Below the pieces are notes generated by a model. It was not told the DNA's origin, did no database searches, and saw only the letters and a program-made list of their open reading frames with translations. From DATEGZ01 sp035279905 (GTDB taxonomy: Bacteria > Acidobacteriota > Vicinamibacteria > Vicinamibacterales > SCN-69-37), in NCBI GenBank assembly GCA_035279905.1, contig DATEGZ010000194.1, positions 3,046 to 67,045 on the forward strand: a stretch of 64,000 nt of DNA. The letters are read 5' to 3'. Of the stretch, positions 14,991 to 23,888 are shown piece by piece. The first letter of the stretch is position 1. Every line of letters starts with the position of its first letter. The position numbers and the translations under genes are program-made.

Positions 14991-15017
14991 CCGCGAGCGA
15001 AGCGAGCGCTTGGCGAA

Positions 15018-15029
15018 GGTTGGCCAACC
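15018..15029. repeat. 12-bp perfect palindrome
   Basis: GGTTGGCCAACC is its own reverse complement. It lies 28 bases after the SRPBCC stop, within a short stretch rich in GCGAGCGAAGCGAGCGC. It may be part of a short extragenic repeat or a weak transcription stop. There is no T-run after it. Confidence 0.4.
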
Positions 15030-15057
15030 CGGCCGCGCGACCTTGCGTCTAACTCAA

Positions 15058-15078
15058 CTGCATCTATCTTAGATGCAG
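15058..15078. promoter_or_regulatory. PadR operator overlapping the translation start region
   Basis: Nine-base perfect arms CTGCATCTA (15058-15066) and TAGATGCAG (15070-15078) with a 3-base centre. The site ends two bases before the padR ATG at 15081, exactly where a ribosome-binding site would be, and none is visible. Autorepression by the adjacent PadR is inferred. Confidence 0.75.
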
Positions 15079-15080
15079 CT

Positions 15081-15434
15081 ATGACCGACCCGGACCGGAC
15101 ACCCGCGCTCTCACCCCAGCAGTTCCACATCCTCCTCGCCCTGACGGATGAGGACCGGCACGGCTACGGGATCATCCTCGAAGTGGCCGACCGGACCGGC
15201 GGCGCCGTCCGCCTCGGCACCGGCCCGTTGTACACGGCCATCGGCCGGCTGGCCGCGACCGGCCTCATCGAAGAAACCAGCCGGCGCGACCGCGACGACG
15301 AGCGGCGGCGGTATTACCGGCTGACGACCGCCGGACGTGAGGCGCTCAAGGCCGACGCGTCGCGGCTCGAGGCGCTCGTCGCGCAGGCGCGGCGCAAGGG
15401 CATCCGGTCCGCCGCGGCGAAAGGACGCGGCTGA
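15081..15434 (+). CDS. PadR-family transcriptional regulator
   Basis: A 117-residue short PadR protein. The wHTH spans about residues 8-75, with FHILLALTDEDRHGYGIILE, LGTGPLYTAIGRLAATGLI and RRRYYRLTTAG; a basic C-terminal tail follows. It overlaps the downstream ADOP permease by TGATG, so regulator and permease are coupled. No Shine-Dalgarno sequence is seen; the operator at 15058-15078 occupies that position, which suggests a leaderless or operator-embedded start. Confidence 0.9.
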   Translation: MTDPDRTPALSPQQFHILLALTDEDRHGYGIILEVADRTGGAVRLGTGPLYTAIGRLAATGLIEETSRRDRDDERRRYYRLTTAGREALKADASRLEALVAQARRKGIRSAAAKGRG

Positions 15435-18091
15435 TGTCAGCGGCGCGGTCGGCGTCGTTCGCGCGTCGCGCCTACGCGAGCCTGCTGCGCCTGCATCCGG
15501 CGTCGCGCGAGGGCTACGGTCCGCAGATGGCGTCGACGTTCGACGCCGTGATCGATCGCGCGGTGACTCGCGGCCACCTCGCCGTGCTGACGACGCTCGT
15601 CACCGAGTGCGCCGGACTGCTCGCCAGCCGCGGTGCGAGCTCGACGCGGCTCACGCCCCCTTCTCCAGGGACTCCGCTCATGCGTAACTTCACGCAGGAC
15701 ATTCGATTCGCCTTGCGCACGTTCAAGCGCCGGCCGGGATTCACCGCGGCGGTCATCGCGACGCTCGCGCTGGGCATCGGCGCCAACGCCGCGATCTTCA
15801 GCGTCGCCAACGCGGTCCTGCTGCAGCGTCTGCCCTTCAAGGATCCGTCGCGCCTCGTGATGGTCTGGGAGGACGCGTCGTCCCTCGGCTTCCCGCGCAA
15901 CGACTCGTCCCCCGCCGGCTATTTCGATCTCGCGCCAGGCGTCCCGGCGCTCGAGTCAACCGGCGCGGTCAGCTACGTGTCGTACAGCCTGGTTGGTGGC
16001 GGCGACCCGGAGCTCGTCAACGGCGCCCAGGTCACGTCGAGCCTGTTCGACACCTTCGGCACGCCGCCAATGCTCGGCCGCGTATGGCGGCCGGACGAAG
16101 ACGTGCCGGGCGCGCGCATTGCGGTGATCACGCACGCCCTGTGGACTCGGCGCTTCAACTCGGATCCCGGCATCGTCGAGCGCACGGTCAGCCTGAGCGG
16201 CACGCCGTACGTGGTCGTCGGCGTGATGCCTGAGCGATTCGAAGTGTTCGATCCGGACGTGCAGATCCTGACGCCGCTCGGTTTTTCCGCGGATCGCCGG
16301 CAGGATCGCGGCAGTCATTTCCTGGACGTCGTCGCGCGGCTCCGGCCGGAGGCGACGCTCGCGCTCGCCAACAGCCAGCTGCGCGCGCTCGCTGAACGGC
16401 TGAAGGTCGAGCACCCGCAGACCAACCGCAGCGTCGGCCTCTACGCGGTCCCGCTGCTCGACGACTACGTCGGCGACACCAGGACCGCGCTCGTGGCGCT
16501 GGTCGTCGCCGTCGGCTGCGTGCTGCTGATCGCGTGCGTGAACGTCGCGAATCTCATGCTGACGCACGCCGCGGGCCGCACGCGCGAGATGGCGGTACGC
16601 ACGGCGCTCGGGGCGGATCGCCGGAGGCTCGTCCGTCAACTGCTGACGGAGAGTCTGCTGCTCGCCTTTGCCGGCGGCGCTCTTGGCATCGCGGTCGCGA
16701 CGCAGACCTTCACGGTGTTGTCCGTGCTTATACCGAAAGCGCTGAGCGGGCTCAGCCACGTGACGCTCGACGTGCGCGTGCTCGCGGTCACGACGGGGCT
16801 CGCGGTGCTGACGGGCCTGCTCTTCGGCATCGCGCCGGCCTGGCGAGCCTCACGGGTCGAGACGGCGATGTCGGTCACGCGCTCGAGTCGAGGCGTCCTC
16901 GGATCGGGCACGCGCGTTCGCAGCGCGCTGGTCGTCACCGAGATCGCGCTGGCGACCGCCGTGCTGATCGCGGCGGGCCTGCTCGTCCAGAGCCTGCGCG
17001 CCGTCCACGCCGTGCCGCTCGGCTTCGAGCCTGCACACGTGTTGACTATTGGCGCGAGCCTGCCGCGGCGCGCGTACAGCGATCCTGTGCGACGCACGCA
17101 GTTCGTCGACAGCGTGCTCGATCGTGTGCGTCAGCTTCCGGGTGTGACGTCAGCCGGCGTCACGAGCGCCGTGCCGCTCGTGTGGAAAGGCGGGACGAGC
17201 GGCTTCATCCCCGAGGGCGTCGCGATCGATCGGTCGCTGCATTACGACGCGAACAACCGCACGGTCACGCCCGGCTACATGGAAACGCTGGGATTCACGC
17301 TGCGGTCCGGCCGCTTCTTCGACAGCCGCGACTCGGCGACCGGCGCGCCGGTCGGCATCATCAACGAGACGATGGCGCGGCAGTACTGGCCCAACCTCGA
17401 TCCACTCGGCCGGCGCTTCAAGTTCGACGGGCCGGACTCGCCCTGGCGGACGATCGTCGGCATCGTCGCCGACACGCGCGTCATGGGGATCGAGCGGCCG
17501 ACGCGGGCGGAGATGTACTTCCCCGTCGCGCAGTCCGCGGAAAACTGGATGTGGCCGCGCGACATCGCGGTCAAGACGACCGGCGATCCGCGCGGGCTCG
17601 TGCGCAGTGTGTCGCAGGCAGTCTGGGCCGTGGATCGCGATCAGCCGATCTCGAACATCCTGACCATGGACGAGATCGTCGGCCGCGAGCTGCAGGAGCG
17701 GCAGTTGCAGACGACGTTGATGACGACGTTCGCCGGCCTGGCGCTGTTTCTGGCGGCGGTCGGCATCTACGGCGTGCTCTCGTTCATGGTGACGGAGCGC
17801 ACGTCGGAGATCGGGATCCGGCTGGCCCTCGGCGGACATCCGTCCGGCATCCGGGCCCGGTTCGTCCGGCGCGGGCTCGGGCTCGCCGCGCTCGGTCTCG
17901 CCATCGGCATGATTGCGGCGTTCTGGGGCACCGCGCTGATCGATCGCCTCTTGTTCAACGTGCGCGCGCACGACTGGCGCACGTTTGCGGTGCAAGCCGG
18001 CGTGATCGTCGTCGTCTCGCTGGCGGCCGCGTATCTGCCGGCGCGCCGGGCGAGCCAGGTGGATCCGATTACGGCGCTCAGGAACGAGTGA
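15434..18091 (+). CDS. ADOP-type ABC transporter permease with short helical prefix
   Basis: An 885-residue orphan permease. Residues 1 to about 75 are a soluble helical prefix (RRAYASLLRLHPASREGYG) of the second prefix type of this family. First TM segment: GFTAAVIATLALGIGANAAI. The two MacB_PCD/FtsX units carry VGCVLLIACVNVANLM with TREMAVRTALGADRRR, and later RTSEIGIRLALGG, ending ARRASQVDPITALRNE. No ATPase partner is nearby. The start overlaps the PadR stop. Expression is probably controlled by that PadR. Substrate unknown. Confidence 0.92.
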   Translation: MSAARSASFARRAYASLLRLHPASREGYGPQMASTFDAVIDRAVTRGHLAVLTTLVTECAGLLASRGASSTRLTPPSPGTPLMRNFTQDIRFALRTFKRRPGFTAAVIATLALGIGANAAIFSVANAVLLQRLPFKDPSRLVMVWEDASSLGFPRNDSSPAGYFDLAPGVPALESTGAVSYVSYSLVGGGDPELVNGAQVTSSLFDTFGTPPMLGRVWRPDEDVPGARIAVITHALWTRRFNSDPGIVERTVSLSGTPYVVVGVMPERFEVFDPDVQILTPLGFSADRRQDRGSHFLDVVARLRPEATLALANSQLRALAERLKVEHPQTNRSVGLYAVPLLDDYVGDTRTALVALVVAVGCVLLIACVNVANLMLTHAAGRTREMAVRTALGADRRRLVRQLLTESLLLAFAGGALGIAVATQTFTVLSVLIPKALSGLSHVTLDVRVLAVTTGLAVLTGLLFGIAPAWRASRVETAMSVTRSSRGVLGSGTRVRSALVVTEIALATAVLIAAGLLVQSLRAVHAVPLGFEPAHVLTIGASLPRRAYSDPVRRTQFVDSVLDRVRQLPGVTSAGVTSAVPLVWKGGTSGFIPEGVAIDRSLHYDANNRTVTPGYMETLGFTLRSGRFFDSRDSATGAPVGIINETMARQYWPNLDPLGRRFKFDGPDSPWRTIVGIVADTRVMGIERPTRAEMYFPVAQSAENWMWPRDIAVKTTGDPRGLVRSVSQAVWAVDRDQPISNILTMDEIVGRELQERQLQTTLMTTFAGLALFLAAVGIYGVLSFMVTERTSEIGIRLALGGHPSGIRARFVRRGLGLAALGLAIGMIAAFWGTALIDRLLFNVRAHDWRTFAVQAGVIVVVSLAAAYLPARRASQVDPITALRNE

Positions 18092-18108
18092 GCTAGGATG
18101 GCGGGGAT

Positions 18109-19428
18109 ATGAAACTCCCCGCGATTCTTGCGCTGGCGCTTTTCGTTCTGCAGTCCACGCAACCAGCTCCGCAAACCGCCGAGGCGCGCGCTCGCGCGGT
18201 CGTCGCGGCGCTTGTCGCCGGCGACTTCGCGAAGATTGAGGCGCAGTACAGCCCGCAGATGGCGGCCGCGCTCCCGCCGGGCGCGCTCGCGGCCAGCTGG
18301 AACGCAGGCGCGGCCCCGCTCGGACCGTTCGAGGCCGTCACCAGCGTGACGACGCAGCAAGTCGGCCCGAACCAGGTCTCCGCGGCCGCCTGCACGTTCA
18401 AGAACTACACGTTCACTCTGCGGCTCGTCTTCAACGACAAGGGTCAGCTGGCGGGACTCACGTCGGCCGGTCTCACCCCACGCGCGGCCTGGGCGCCACC
18501 CGACTACGCGGATGCCGCGAAGTTCGAGGAGCGCGCGGTCACGATCAAGACCGGACGCTGGATGCTGCCTGGCATCGTCACGCTGCCGAAGACGCCGGAA
18601 ACGCATCCTGCCGTCGTGCTCGTCCACGGCTCTGGGCCGAATGACATGGACGAGAGCGTCGGGCCGAACAAGATGTTCAAGGATCTCGCGTACGGGCTCG
18701 CGAGCCGTGGCGTCGCGGTGCTTCGGTACGAGAAGCGCACGCACAAGTACGGCGCGGACAACACCGACGACCGCTCGCAGGCAACGGTCAAAGACGAGGT
18801 GATTGACGACGCGCGATCGGCAGTCGCGGTGCTTGCGGCGATTCCCGAGATCGATCCGCACCGGATCTTCGTCGCGGGCCATAGCCTCGGTGGGTACCTG
18901 GCGCCACGCATCGCGTCCGGCGGCACGGACATCGCCGGCATCGTGATGCTCGCCGGCAGCGTCCGTCCGCTCGAGGATCTCGTCCTCGAGCAGGTGCGGT
19001 ACGAAGCGTCGCTCGCCGGTCCCGTCACGCCCGCGATTCAGAAGGCGCTCGACGACGCCGAGGCGTCGGCCAAGGCGATGCGCAATCCCGATCTCAAGCC
19101 GGGAACGACGGTGAGCTTGATGGGCTCGCAGTTGCCGTCAAGCTACGTGCTCGATCTGCGCGTGTACCATCCGGCGCAGGTCGCGGCGTCACTTGCGATG
19201 CCGATCCTCGTCATGCAGGGTGAGCGCGACTACCAGGTGACGATGACCGACTTCGGTCTGTGGAAGACGGCGCTCGCCGGCCACGCGAACGCGACGCTGA
19301 AGTCGTACCCGGCGCTCAATCACTACTTCATGGCGGGCACGGGCCCGGGATCGCCGGCGGAGTATGGGACGCCGAATCACGTCGAGCGCGCGGTGATCGA
19401 GGACCTGGCGGCGTGGTGTCAGCGGTGA
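18109..19428 (+). CDS. secreted alpha/beta hydrolase with N-terminal DUF3887-like domain
   Basis: A 439-residue exported protein. A signal peptide covers roughly residues 1-22. Next is a small NTF2-like/DUF3887-type domain (about 25-125: RAVVAALVAGDFAKIEAQYS), then an alpha/beta hydrolase. The nucleophile elbow is GHSLGGY, the acid lies in QGERDYQV and the histidine in PALNHYFM. The same two-domain layout occurs in bacterial secreted acyl hydrolases of unknown substrate. It starts 18 bases after the permease stop and may be in that operon. Its last 10 bases overlap the VapC-like gene on the other strand. Confidence 0.88.
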   Translation: MKLPAILALALFVLQSTQPAPQTAEARARAVVAALVAGDFAKIEAQYSPQMAAALPPGALAASWNAGAAPLGPFEAVTSVTTQQVGPNQVSAAACTFKNYTFTLRLVFNDKGQLAGLTSAGLTPRAAWAPPDYADAAKFEERAVTIKTGRWMLPGIVTLPKTPETHPAVVLVHGSGPNDMDESVGPNKMFKDLAYGLASRGVAVLRYEKRTHKYGADNTDDRSQATVKDEVIDDARSAVAVLAAIPEIDPHRIFVAGHSLGGYLAPRIASGGTDIAGIVMLAGSVRPLEDLVLEQVRYEASLAGPVTPAIQKALDDAEASAKAMRNPDLKPGTTVSLMGSQLPSSYVLDLRVYHPAQVAASLAMPILVMQGERDYQVTMTDFGLWKTALAGHANATLKSYPALNHYFMAGTGPGSPAEYGTPNHVERAVIEDLAAWCQR

Positions 19429-19847
19429 GGGAGCGTCCTCACATTGACTGACGGATAGCGTGCGTGCAGGCGGCGATCGAGCGTGACGAGCTCAATCTCC
19501 AGCGCCTGCGCGAACGCCGCGAGATAGTCATCTGTCCACAGCAGGTGGCTGGTGTCGTCGCGCTTCGACAGGGCGATCCATATCGGCGCGAGACCGCGCG
19601 GCTCCGGGAGGAAGCGGATCCGCGGGTCTGATTCCACTTCGAGGACGATGTCCCACGCTTGTCGCCGAGTACGTGCGTCCGCGCCCATGACCGCGGGGTT
19701 GGTCAGCAACCTCAGGACTGCCATCTCCGTCGCGCGACAGAATGCGAGCTCGTCGTCCTCGGCATCAACGAATGCCTTCGCGATGGAATGGTGGACATGA
19801 CGATCCCAGACGGCCGCCAGCCAGACATTGACGTCGATGAGCTTCAC
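19419..19847 (-). CDS. VapC-like PIN-domain toxin
   Basis: A 142-residue PIN-domain ribonuclease. The N-terminus MKLIDVNVWLAAVW carries the first acidic metal ligand (Asp5). Further acidic positions are Glu in CRATEMAVLRLL, Asp in LLWTDDYLAAFA and Asp in LVTLDRRLH. This matches the TA-system VapC group. VapC toxins cleave tRNA or rRNA and are neutralised by the co-translated antitoxin, which here overlaps by four bases (19844-19847). The target is not predictable. Confidence 0.88.
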   Translation of the reverse strand: MKLIDVNVWLAAVWDRHVHHSIAKAFVDAEDDELAFCRATEMAVLRLLTNPAVMGADARTRRQAWDIVLEVESDPRIRFLPEPRGLAPIWIALSKRDDTSHLLWTDDYLAAFAQALEIELVTLDRRLHARYPSVNVRTLPHR

Positions 19848-20137
19848 CGCCGGCGGCGCCCCTGGCGCGCAGCGCGTCCCGGTCGATCCGCCAGTGCCTC
19901 GACGTCCGCGTCAGCCAGTGCTCGCGCCAGATCGCCGCTGCTCGGATTGACACGTCCACCGGCGCCCACGATGAGCGGTAGCCGAACGCGCCCGCGAGCC
20001 CGCGGACGGTCATATTCAGAGTTGAGCTCAGCCGCAACGGCGCGCTCGAACAGGGACTTCAGCGACTCGCCGAGCTCGGCCGAGCGGGCCTTGGCCGCAC
20101 GCATCAGGTCGGGTGGGAGCTCCACTGTAGTGCGCAT
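19844..20137 (-). CDS. VapB-like antitoxin (ribbon-helix-helix type)
   Basis: A 97-residue protein with an N-terminal ribbon-helix-helix pattern: MRTTVELPPDLMRAAKARSA and LGESLKSLFERAVAAEL. The rest is a disordered, arginine-rich tail of the kind that wraps the toxin. It is immediately upstream of the VapC-like gene with an ATGA overlap. The start ATG at 20137 lies inside the first of three 8-bp spaced GCATA repeats, a probable autoregulatory operator. Confidence 0.85.
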   Translation of the reverse strand: MRTTVELPPDLMRAAKARSAELGESLKSLFERAVAAELNSEYDRPRARGRVRLPLIVGAGGRVNPSSGDLARALADADVEALADRPGRAARQGRRRR

Positions 20138-20154
20138 AAAAGCATATAAGCATA
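20134..20154. promoter_or_regulatory. three GCATA iterons at 8-bp spacing, probable antitoxin operator
   Basis: GCATA occurs at 20134, 20142 and 20150, exactly 8 bp apart, in the only AT-rich stretch around the antitoxin start. Ribbon-helix-helix dimers often bind arrays of short repeats spaced about one helical turn or less. The first copy contains the start codon, so binding would block both transcription and ribosome access. Confidence 0.6.
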
Positions 20155-20179
20155 CCCAAGGCGGCAGGTCAACGCCGGA

Positions 20180-21289
20180 TCACTGGCCTCCCGTACCGCG
20201 AGGGGCGCGCCGTTTGGCGAGTTCCACTTCGAGCCCGATGATCGCCTTCCCCGCCTGAAAATCCACCGTCTGATTCGGCATCGTCACACCGCGCAGGCGC
20301 ACGGTCTTGACGTACCAATCCGGCGGCTGCCCTTCCAGCCGGATCACGTGCGGGCCTGGCCACGCGCCGAGATCAAAGGATAGATCTTCGCGCACGGAGC
20401 CGGGCCGTTCCGGGCCGGGATTGCCGTCGAGGTTCACCGGCGTCGTGCCGATCCCGATCGATCGGTAGAACAGCTCGTCGCGATCCTCCGGCGCGACGAT
20501 CACGCGGCCGCTCGCGATCACGAGCCTGATCGGCGTGACGCGCACGTTCGCGACGTCGGCGTCGCGCACGACGACCTTCGCCTGTGACACCGTCGGGACC
20601 TCGCCGCGCATCGGCGGATATTGGCTCTCGTGATACTGAAAAAAGTACGTCCCGGGCTGAAGGCCGGTCGCGGTGAACTCGCCCGTCGTGCCGATCTCGA
20701 CCGCGCGCGTGTCCAACCCGAACAAACGGTCGCCGTGCGCGAGGTTGAGGATGCCGCCGCGCACGGACTGCCCCTTCGAGCTGACGACGACACCGGACAC
20801 CGTCGAGAGACGCGCGGGCCGCACCGTGATCTCCGCGACCGCCGTGACGCCGGTGGTGACGCGCACGAGCTTCGCCGAGGCCGTGTTCAGCGCGCTCGGA
20901 TAGAACGTGTTCGCGTAGCCGTCGCGGGTCGGGCGTCCGCCCTTGTCGAGCGGCGGGTTGTGCGGCAGGACGACGACGTAGAAGTCCGCGGGATAGAGAC
21001 CCTCGAGCCGGAAGTTGCCGTGCGCGTCCGTCGTCGTGTGCACCCGCGCGGAGAACAGCGTGAACGGGGGATCCTTCTTGTAGGTCGGCAGCAGCGCGGT
21101 CACGAACGCGTCCGCGACCGGACGCTTCGCCGGATCGCCGACGTGACCGACGATGGCGTAGTTCGACGGCGGATCCACGCGTCCGCCGCCCGGGCCGCGG
21201 CCGCGCTGTCCGTCTCCGGCCAGCAGATCGGCCGGCGGCATCGCCGCCAGCAGCGCGACGACGAGTCCTGCGGCGTGCGATCGGGTCAT
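20180..21289 (-). CDS. secreted carboxypeptidase-regulatory-like domain protein
   Basis: A 369-residue exported protein. The signal peptide is about residues 1-25 (HAAGLVVALLAAMPPADLLA). Several Ig-like/transthyretin-like beta domains follow, each with the T-D-x-x-G-x-F or F-x-x-x-x-L-x-P-G-x-Y pattern: TTTDAHGNFRLEGLYPADFY and GTTGEFTATGLQPGTYFF. Such domains are structural or binding modules; no catalytic residues are visible. The start overlaps the stop of the upstream VWA gene by four bases, so the two are co-translated and may act together at the surface. Confidence 0.8.
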   Translation of the reverse strand: MTRSHAAGLVVALLAAMPPADLLAGDGQRGRGPGGGRVDPPSNYAIVGHVGDPAKRPVADAFVTALLPTYKKDPPFTLFSARVHTTTDAHGNFRLEGLYPADFYVVVLPHNPPLDKGGRPTRDGYANTFYPSALNTASAKLVRVTTGVTAVAEITVRPARLSTVSGVVVSSKGQSVRGGILNLAHGDRLFGLDTRAVEIGTTGEFTATGLQPGTYFFQYHESQYPPMRGEVPTVSQAKVVVRDADVANVRVTPIRLVIASGRVIVAPEDRDELFYRSIGIGTTPVNLDGNPGPERPGSVREDLSFDLGAWPGPHVIRLEGQPPDWYVKTVRLRGVTMPNQTVDFQAGKAIIGLEVELAKRRAPRGTGGQ

Positions 21290-23451
21290 TTGATAGTGAA
21301 CGGAATTTGCTGCGCCGCGGTTCGACCGGAGGCCGATTTTGCCGCGATTGCGAGCTCGTAGCTGCCCGGCGCAAGGCCCGCGAGCGGTACCGGCACAACG
21401 CGGCTGTAGCCGCTCTGGTCTGCCGCCAGATCCGCCGGCGCGAGATCAACAGTTTTCGTGAACGCGTCCTGACCGTCCGCGCGCTTGACGCTGGTCGTGA
21501 GCGTGACGCCCGCCTTGACGTCCGCGCCCAGCACGTTGACGAGCGCGGAGATCGTCTCGCCCGCGGCGAACGTCCGCACCGTCGTCGGCGGCGCCGGCAG
21601 CGCGGCCTTGATCACCGGAAAGCTCCCGGTCGTCGGCACCGACTGCGCGGCCGGCGTCGTGAGCAGCGTCGTGCCGAGCGCGAGCGGGCCCTTGTCGAAC
21701 GCCGGCGCCTCCACGTCCATCAGCGCCGAGCCGCCGCCGTCTTTCGCGGACTCGTGCACGCCGACGCGCACCTGATATCGCCCCGGCGCGACGGGGAATT
21801 CGACGACGTAACGCAAGCCGTGTGTGAGCGCGTCGCGTCCGCTCGCCGGCACGCGCAGATTGCCAACCTGTCGATTCCCCGCTTGCATCACGCCCTGCGC
21901 GTCGAGGGCGAGAAACGCGACTTCGATGTCGTTCGCGAGCTGGCCGTTCTGTTCGTTGAACGGCAGCGCGCTCGTGTCGATGTCTACGACGAGCGCGACG
22001 AGCGTCTTGTCGCCCTGCGGGCGCAACGGCCCGCCGGTCAGGCGCAGATCGATGCCGCCGCGCACCGGCAGGTCGCTCGCGAGCAGCGTCTTCATCTTCG
22101 GGCTCGTGGCGTTCGGCACCGCGATCGCCGCCGACGCGTCCGCGGGCCGCGCCGCGGCCGCCGCACGATGCTCAGGCGTCAGCGCGTAGTAGCCCTGGCG
22201 CGCGAGGATGTCCACGTCGCCGCGCGATTTGACCGACACGGAAATCTTGTGAAACTTGCTGTCCGGCGTGACGGCCGGCCGGTAGCCGAGCGCGTAGTAG
22301 GAGCTGTTGGCCTGCACGATCTTCGTGAAGCCGTTCGCGAACTTGTCCGTGCCGACGACGGCGATGCCGCCGGAATCCGCCGAGAACGTGCGCAGCGATC
22401 CCTGGCTGCGTTGCGATTCGCGCAACAAGTCCAGCGAGGCGGGTGGCATCGGCCGTCCGGTGCTCGGGTCGCGTTCGAGGGTCGCCTGCATGATGTCTTC
22501 GCTGCCCATCGTGTTGCCGCGCGGCTCGATGGTGTAGATCGCGACGTTGGCGCGGCGTGCGGCTTCCAACATGTCCTGCTCCGCCTCGATCACCGGCAGG
22601 GCGTAGAGAGACGCTTCGTGCTTCAGCTGCTGGCCACCAGCGCCCGGCCGCTTGTCCTCGCCGATCATTGCCGTCGTGTCGAACTCGATGCCTTCCGAGA
22701 AAAGAATGACCGACCGCCGATCGCCGGGACTCCTGCCGAGGCTCTCGCAGACTTGCGCCAGTGAGGCGAGCATGATCTGCGCCTGATTCGCCTTCGACGA
22801 CATTTCCGCGTCCTCTGCCGCCATCTCCGCACTCTTCGTGCCGCCGGCAAGCACTGAGGCTTGTTTCAACGTGTTCAGCGTCTGCGATCCGCTCTTCTGC
22901 CCGATGAACTGATCGACGGCCGCGATGAGCAGCGACTTGTCCGTCGTGAACGGCTGGTTCGCCTTGTTGTTGCCGAAGAGCAGCACGGCGGTCAGGTCGT
23001 CCGGGCCGATGCTCTCCGCGATGAACTGGCGCGCGAGCTTGCGCACGCTCGGCGATCGCGTCGAGTCCACGTGGAAGCCGTCGAGCACGAGCACGTAGAC
23101 GCGCCGCTCGTGCGGCATCACGTTGGTCGCGACGTCCGGGGCCGCCGCGCGAGCCGCGGGCTGCCCCGGCGTGGCCGGCGCCGGCGGCGTCCACGGAATG
23201 TCCACGAACCCGAACGTGAGGACGTCCTGCGGCTTGCCGTCCTCAGTGATCTGAAAATCCTCCCGCGCGAGGCCGCGGACGATGTTTCCTTTTTTGTCAG
23301 TGACGACGGCCTGGACCTCGACGAGGTCCGTGCCGGCGGTGAAGACAGGCTGCGGGGGAGACTGCTGTGGCGCCGCGAAGAGGCCGGTCGCTCCAGCGCA
23401 CGTAACGATGGCGACACGGATCAGGGCGTTCCGCACGGGGGAAGCGTACAC
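21286..23451 (-). CDS. secreted VWA-domain protein, VWFA-related acidobacterial type
   Basis: A 721-residue exported protein. The signal peptide is near residues 6-27 (RVAIVTCAGATGLFAAP). The pattern FTAGTDLVEVQAVVTDKKGN and LAREDFQITEDGKPQ is the N-terminal signature of the VWFA-related acidobacterial domain (TIGR03436-like). It is followed by a von Willebrand A fold with VYVLVLDGFHVDSTRSP and ILFSEGIEFD. The C-terminal part is beta-rich. VWA domains bind proteins, often via metal. The start may be GTG 23451 or GTG 23436. It forms an operon with the downstream regulatory-like protein (4-base overlap). Confidence 0.88.
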   Translation of the reverse strand: MYASPVRNALIRVAIVTCAGATGLFAAPQQSPPQPVFTAGTDLVEVQAVVTDKKGNIVRGLAREDFQITEDGKPQDVLTFGFVDIPWTPPAPATPGQPAARAAAPDVATNVMPHERRVYVLVLDGFHVDSTRSPSVRKLARQFIAESIGPDDLTAVLLFGNNKANQPFTTDKSLLIAAVDQFIGQKSGSQTLNTLKQASVLAGGTKSAEMAAEDAEMSSKANQAQIMLASLAQVCESLGRSPGDRRSVILFSEGIEFDTTAMIGEDKRPGAGGQQLKHEASLYALPVIEAEQDMLEAARRANVAIYTIEPRGNTMGSEDIMQATLERDPSTGRPMPPASLDLLRESQRSQGSLRTFSADSGGIAVVGTDKFANGFTKIVQANSSYYALGYRPAVTPDSKFHKISVSVKSRGDVDILARQGYYALTPEHRAAAAARPADASAAIAVPNATSPKMKTLLASDLPVRGGIDLRLTGGPLRPQGDKTLVALVVDIDTSALPFNEQNGQLANDIEVAFLALDAQGVMQAGNRQVGNLRVPASGRDALTHGLRYVVEFPVAPGRYQVRVGVHESAKDGGGSALMDVEAPAFDKGPLALGTTLLTTPAAQSVPTTGSFPVIKAALPAPPTTVRTFAAGETISALVNVLGADVKAGVTLTTSVKRADGQDAFTKTVDLAPADLAADQSGYSRVVPVPLAGLAPGSYELAIAAKSASGRTAAQQIPFTIK

Positions 23452-23452
23452 C

Positions 23453-23538
23453 GGGTTCGACAGGTTCGACGAGTTCCGCAGGTTCGGCAGGACTGAACCA
23501 GCGGAACTTGTCGAACCGCGTCGAACCCTGCCGAACCC
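23453..23538. repeat. imperfect long inverted repeat built from GGTTCGAC words
   Basis: Arms at 23453-23485 and 23495-23528 pair almost fully, with a few mismatches and one bulge, around a 9-base loop. They are made of repeated GGTTCGACA and GAGTTCCGC words, and another CCGAACCC follows to 23538. It lies between the GlsB-like gene and the VWA gene on the minus strand, so the transcript could fold here. No T-run follows. Confidence 0.75.
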
Positions 23539-23544
23539 GGGGAA

Positions 23545-23790
23545 TTACTTGAAAATGCCGAGCGCCTTCAGAATCGCGATCAGAATCACCGCGCCGCCGA
23601 TCGCCACGAGCCACGTCCCGATCCCCTCGGCTCCGATGCCGAGCATCGGCGCGAGCCAGCCGCCGATCCCCGCGCCGACGATGCCCACGACGACGTTCGC
23701 GATCATGCCCATCTGCGCGTTCGTCTTCATGACCATGCTCGCGAGCCAACCGATGATTCCGCCGACGATCAACATGATCAGGAGATTCAT
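23545..23790 (-). CDS. GlsB/YeaQ/YmgE family stress-response membrane protein
   Basis: An 81-residue small membrane protein of the transglycosylase-associated family, with three hydrophobic glycine-rich helices: MLIVGGIIGWLASMVM, GMIANVVVGIVGAGIGGWLA and TWLVAIGGAVILIAILKALG. Family members are stress-induced inner-membrane proteins of undefined activity. ATG 23790 is chosen because AAGGAGGG lies just upstream; a longer reading from 23805 would include that site in the coding sequence. A long hairpin follows its stop. Confidence 0.9.
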   Translation of the reverse strand: MNLLIMLIVGGIIGWLASMVMKTNAQMGMIANVVVGIVGAGIGGWLAPMLGIGAEGIGTWLVAIGGAVILIAILKALGIFK

Positions 23791-23888
23791 CGCGCCCTCC
23801 TTCAAGGGACAGCAATCTGGTGTGTGAGCCGGGTGGGCCCAAGGATACGCCCGGCGCGTGTCGCCTGGGCTAAGATTCGGCCGGGAGA

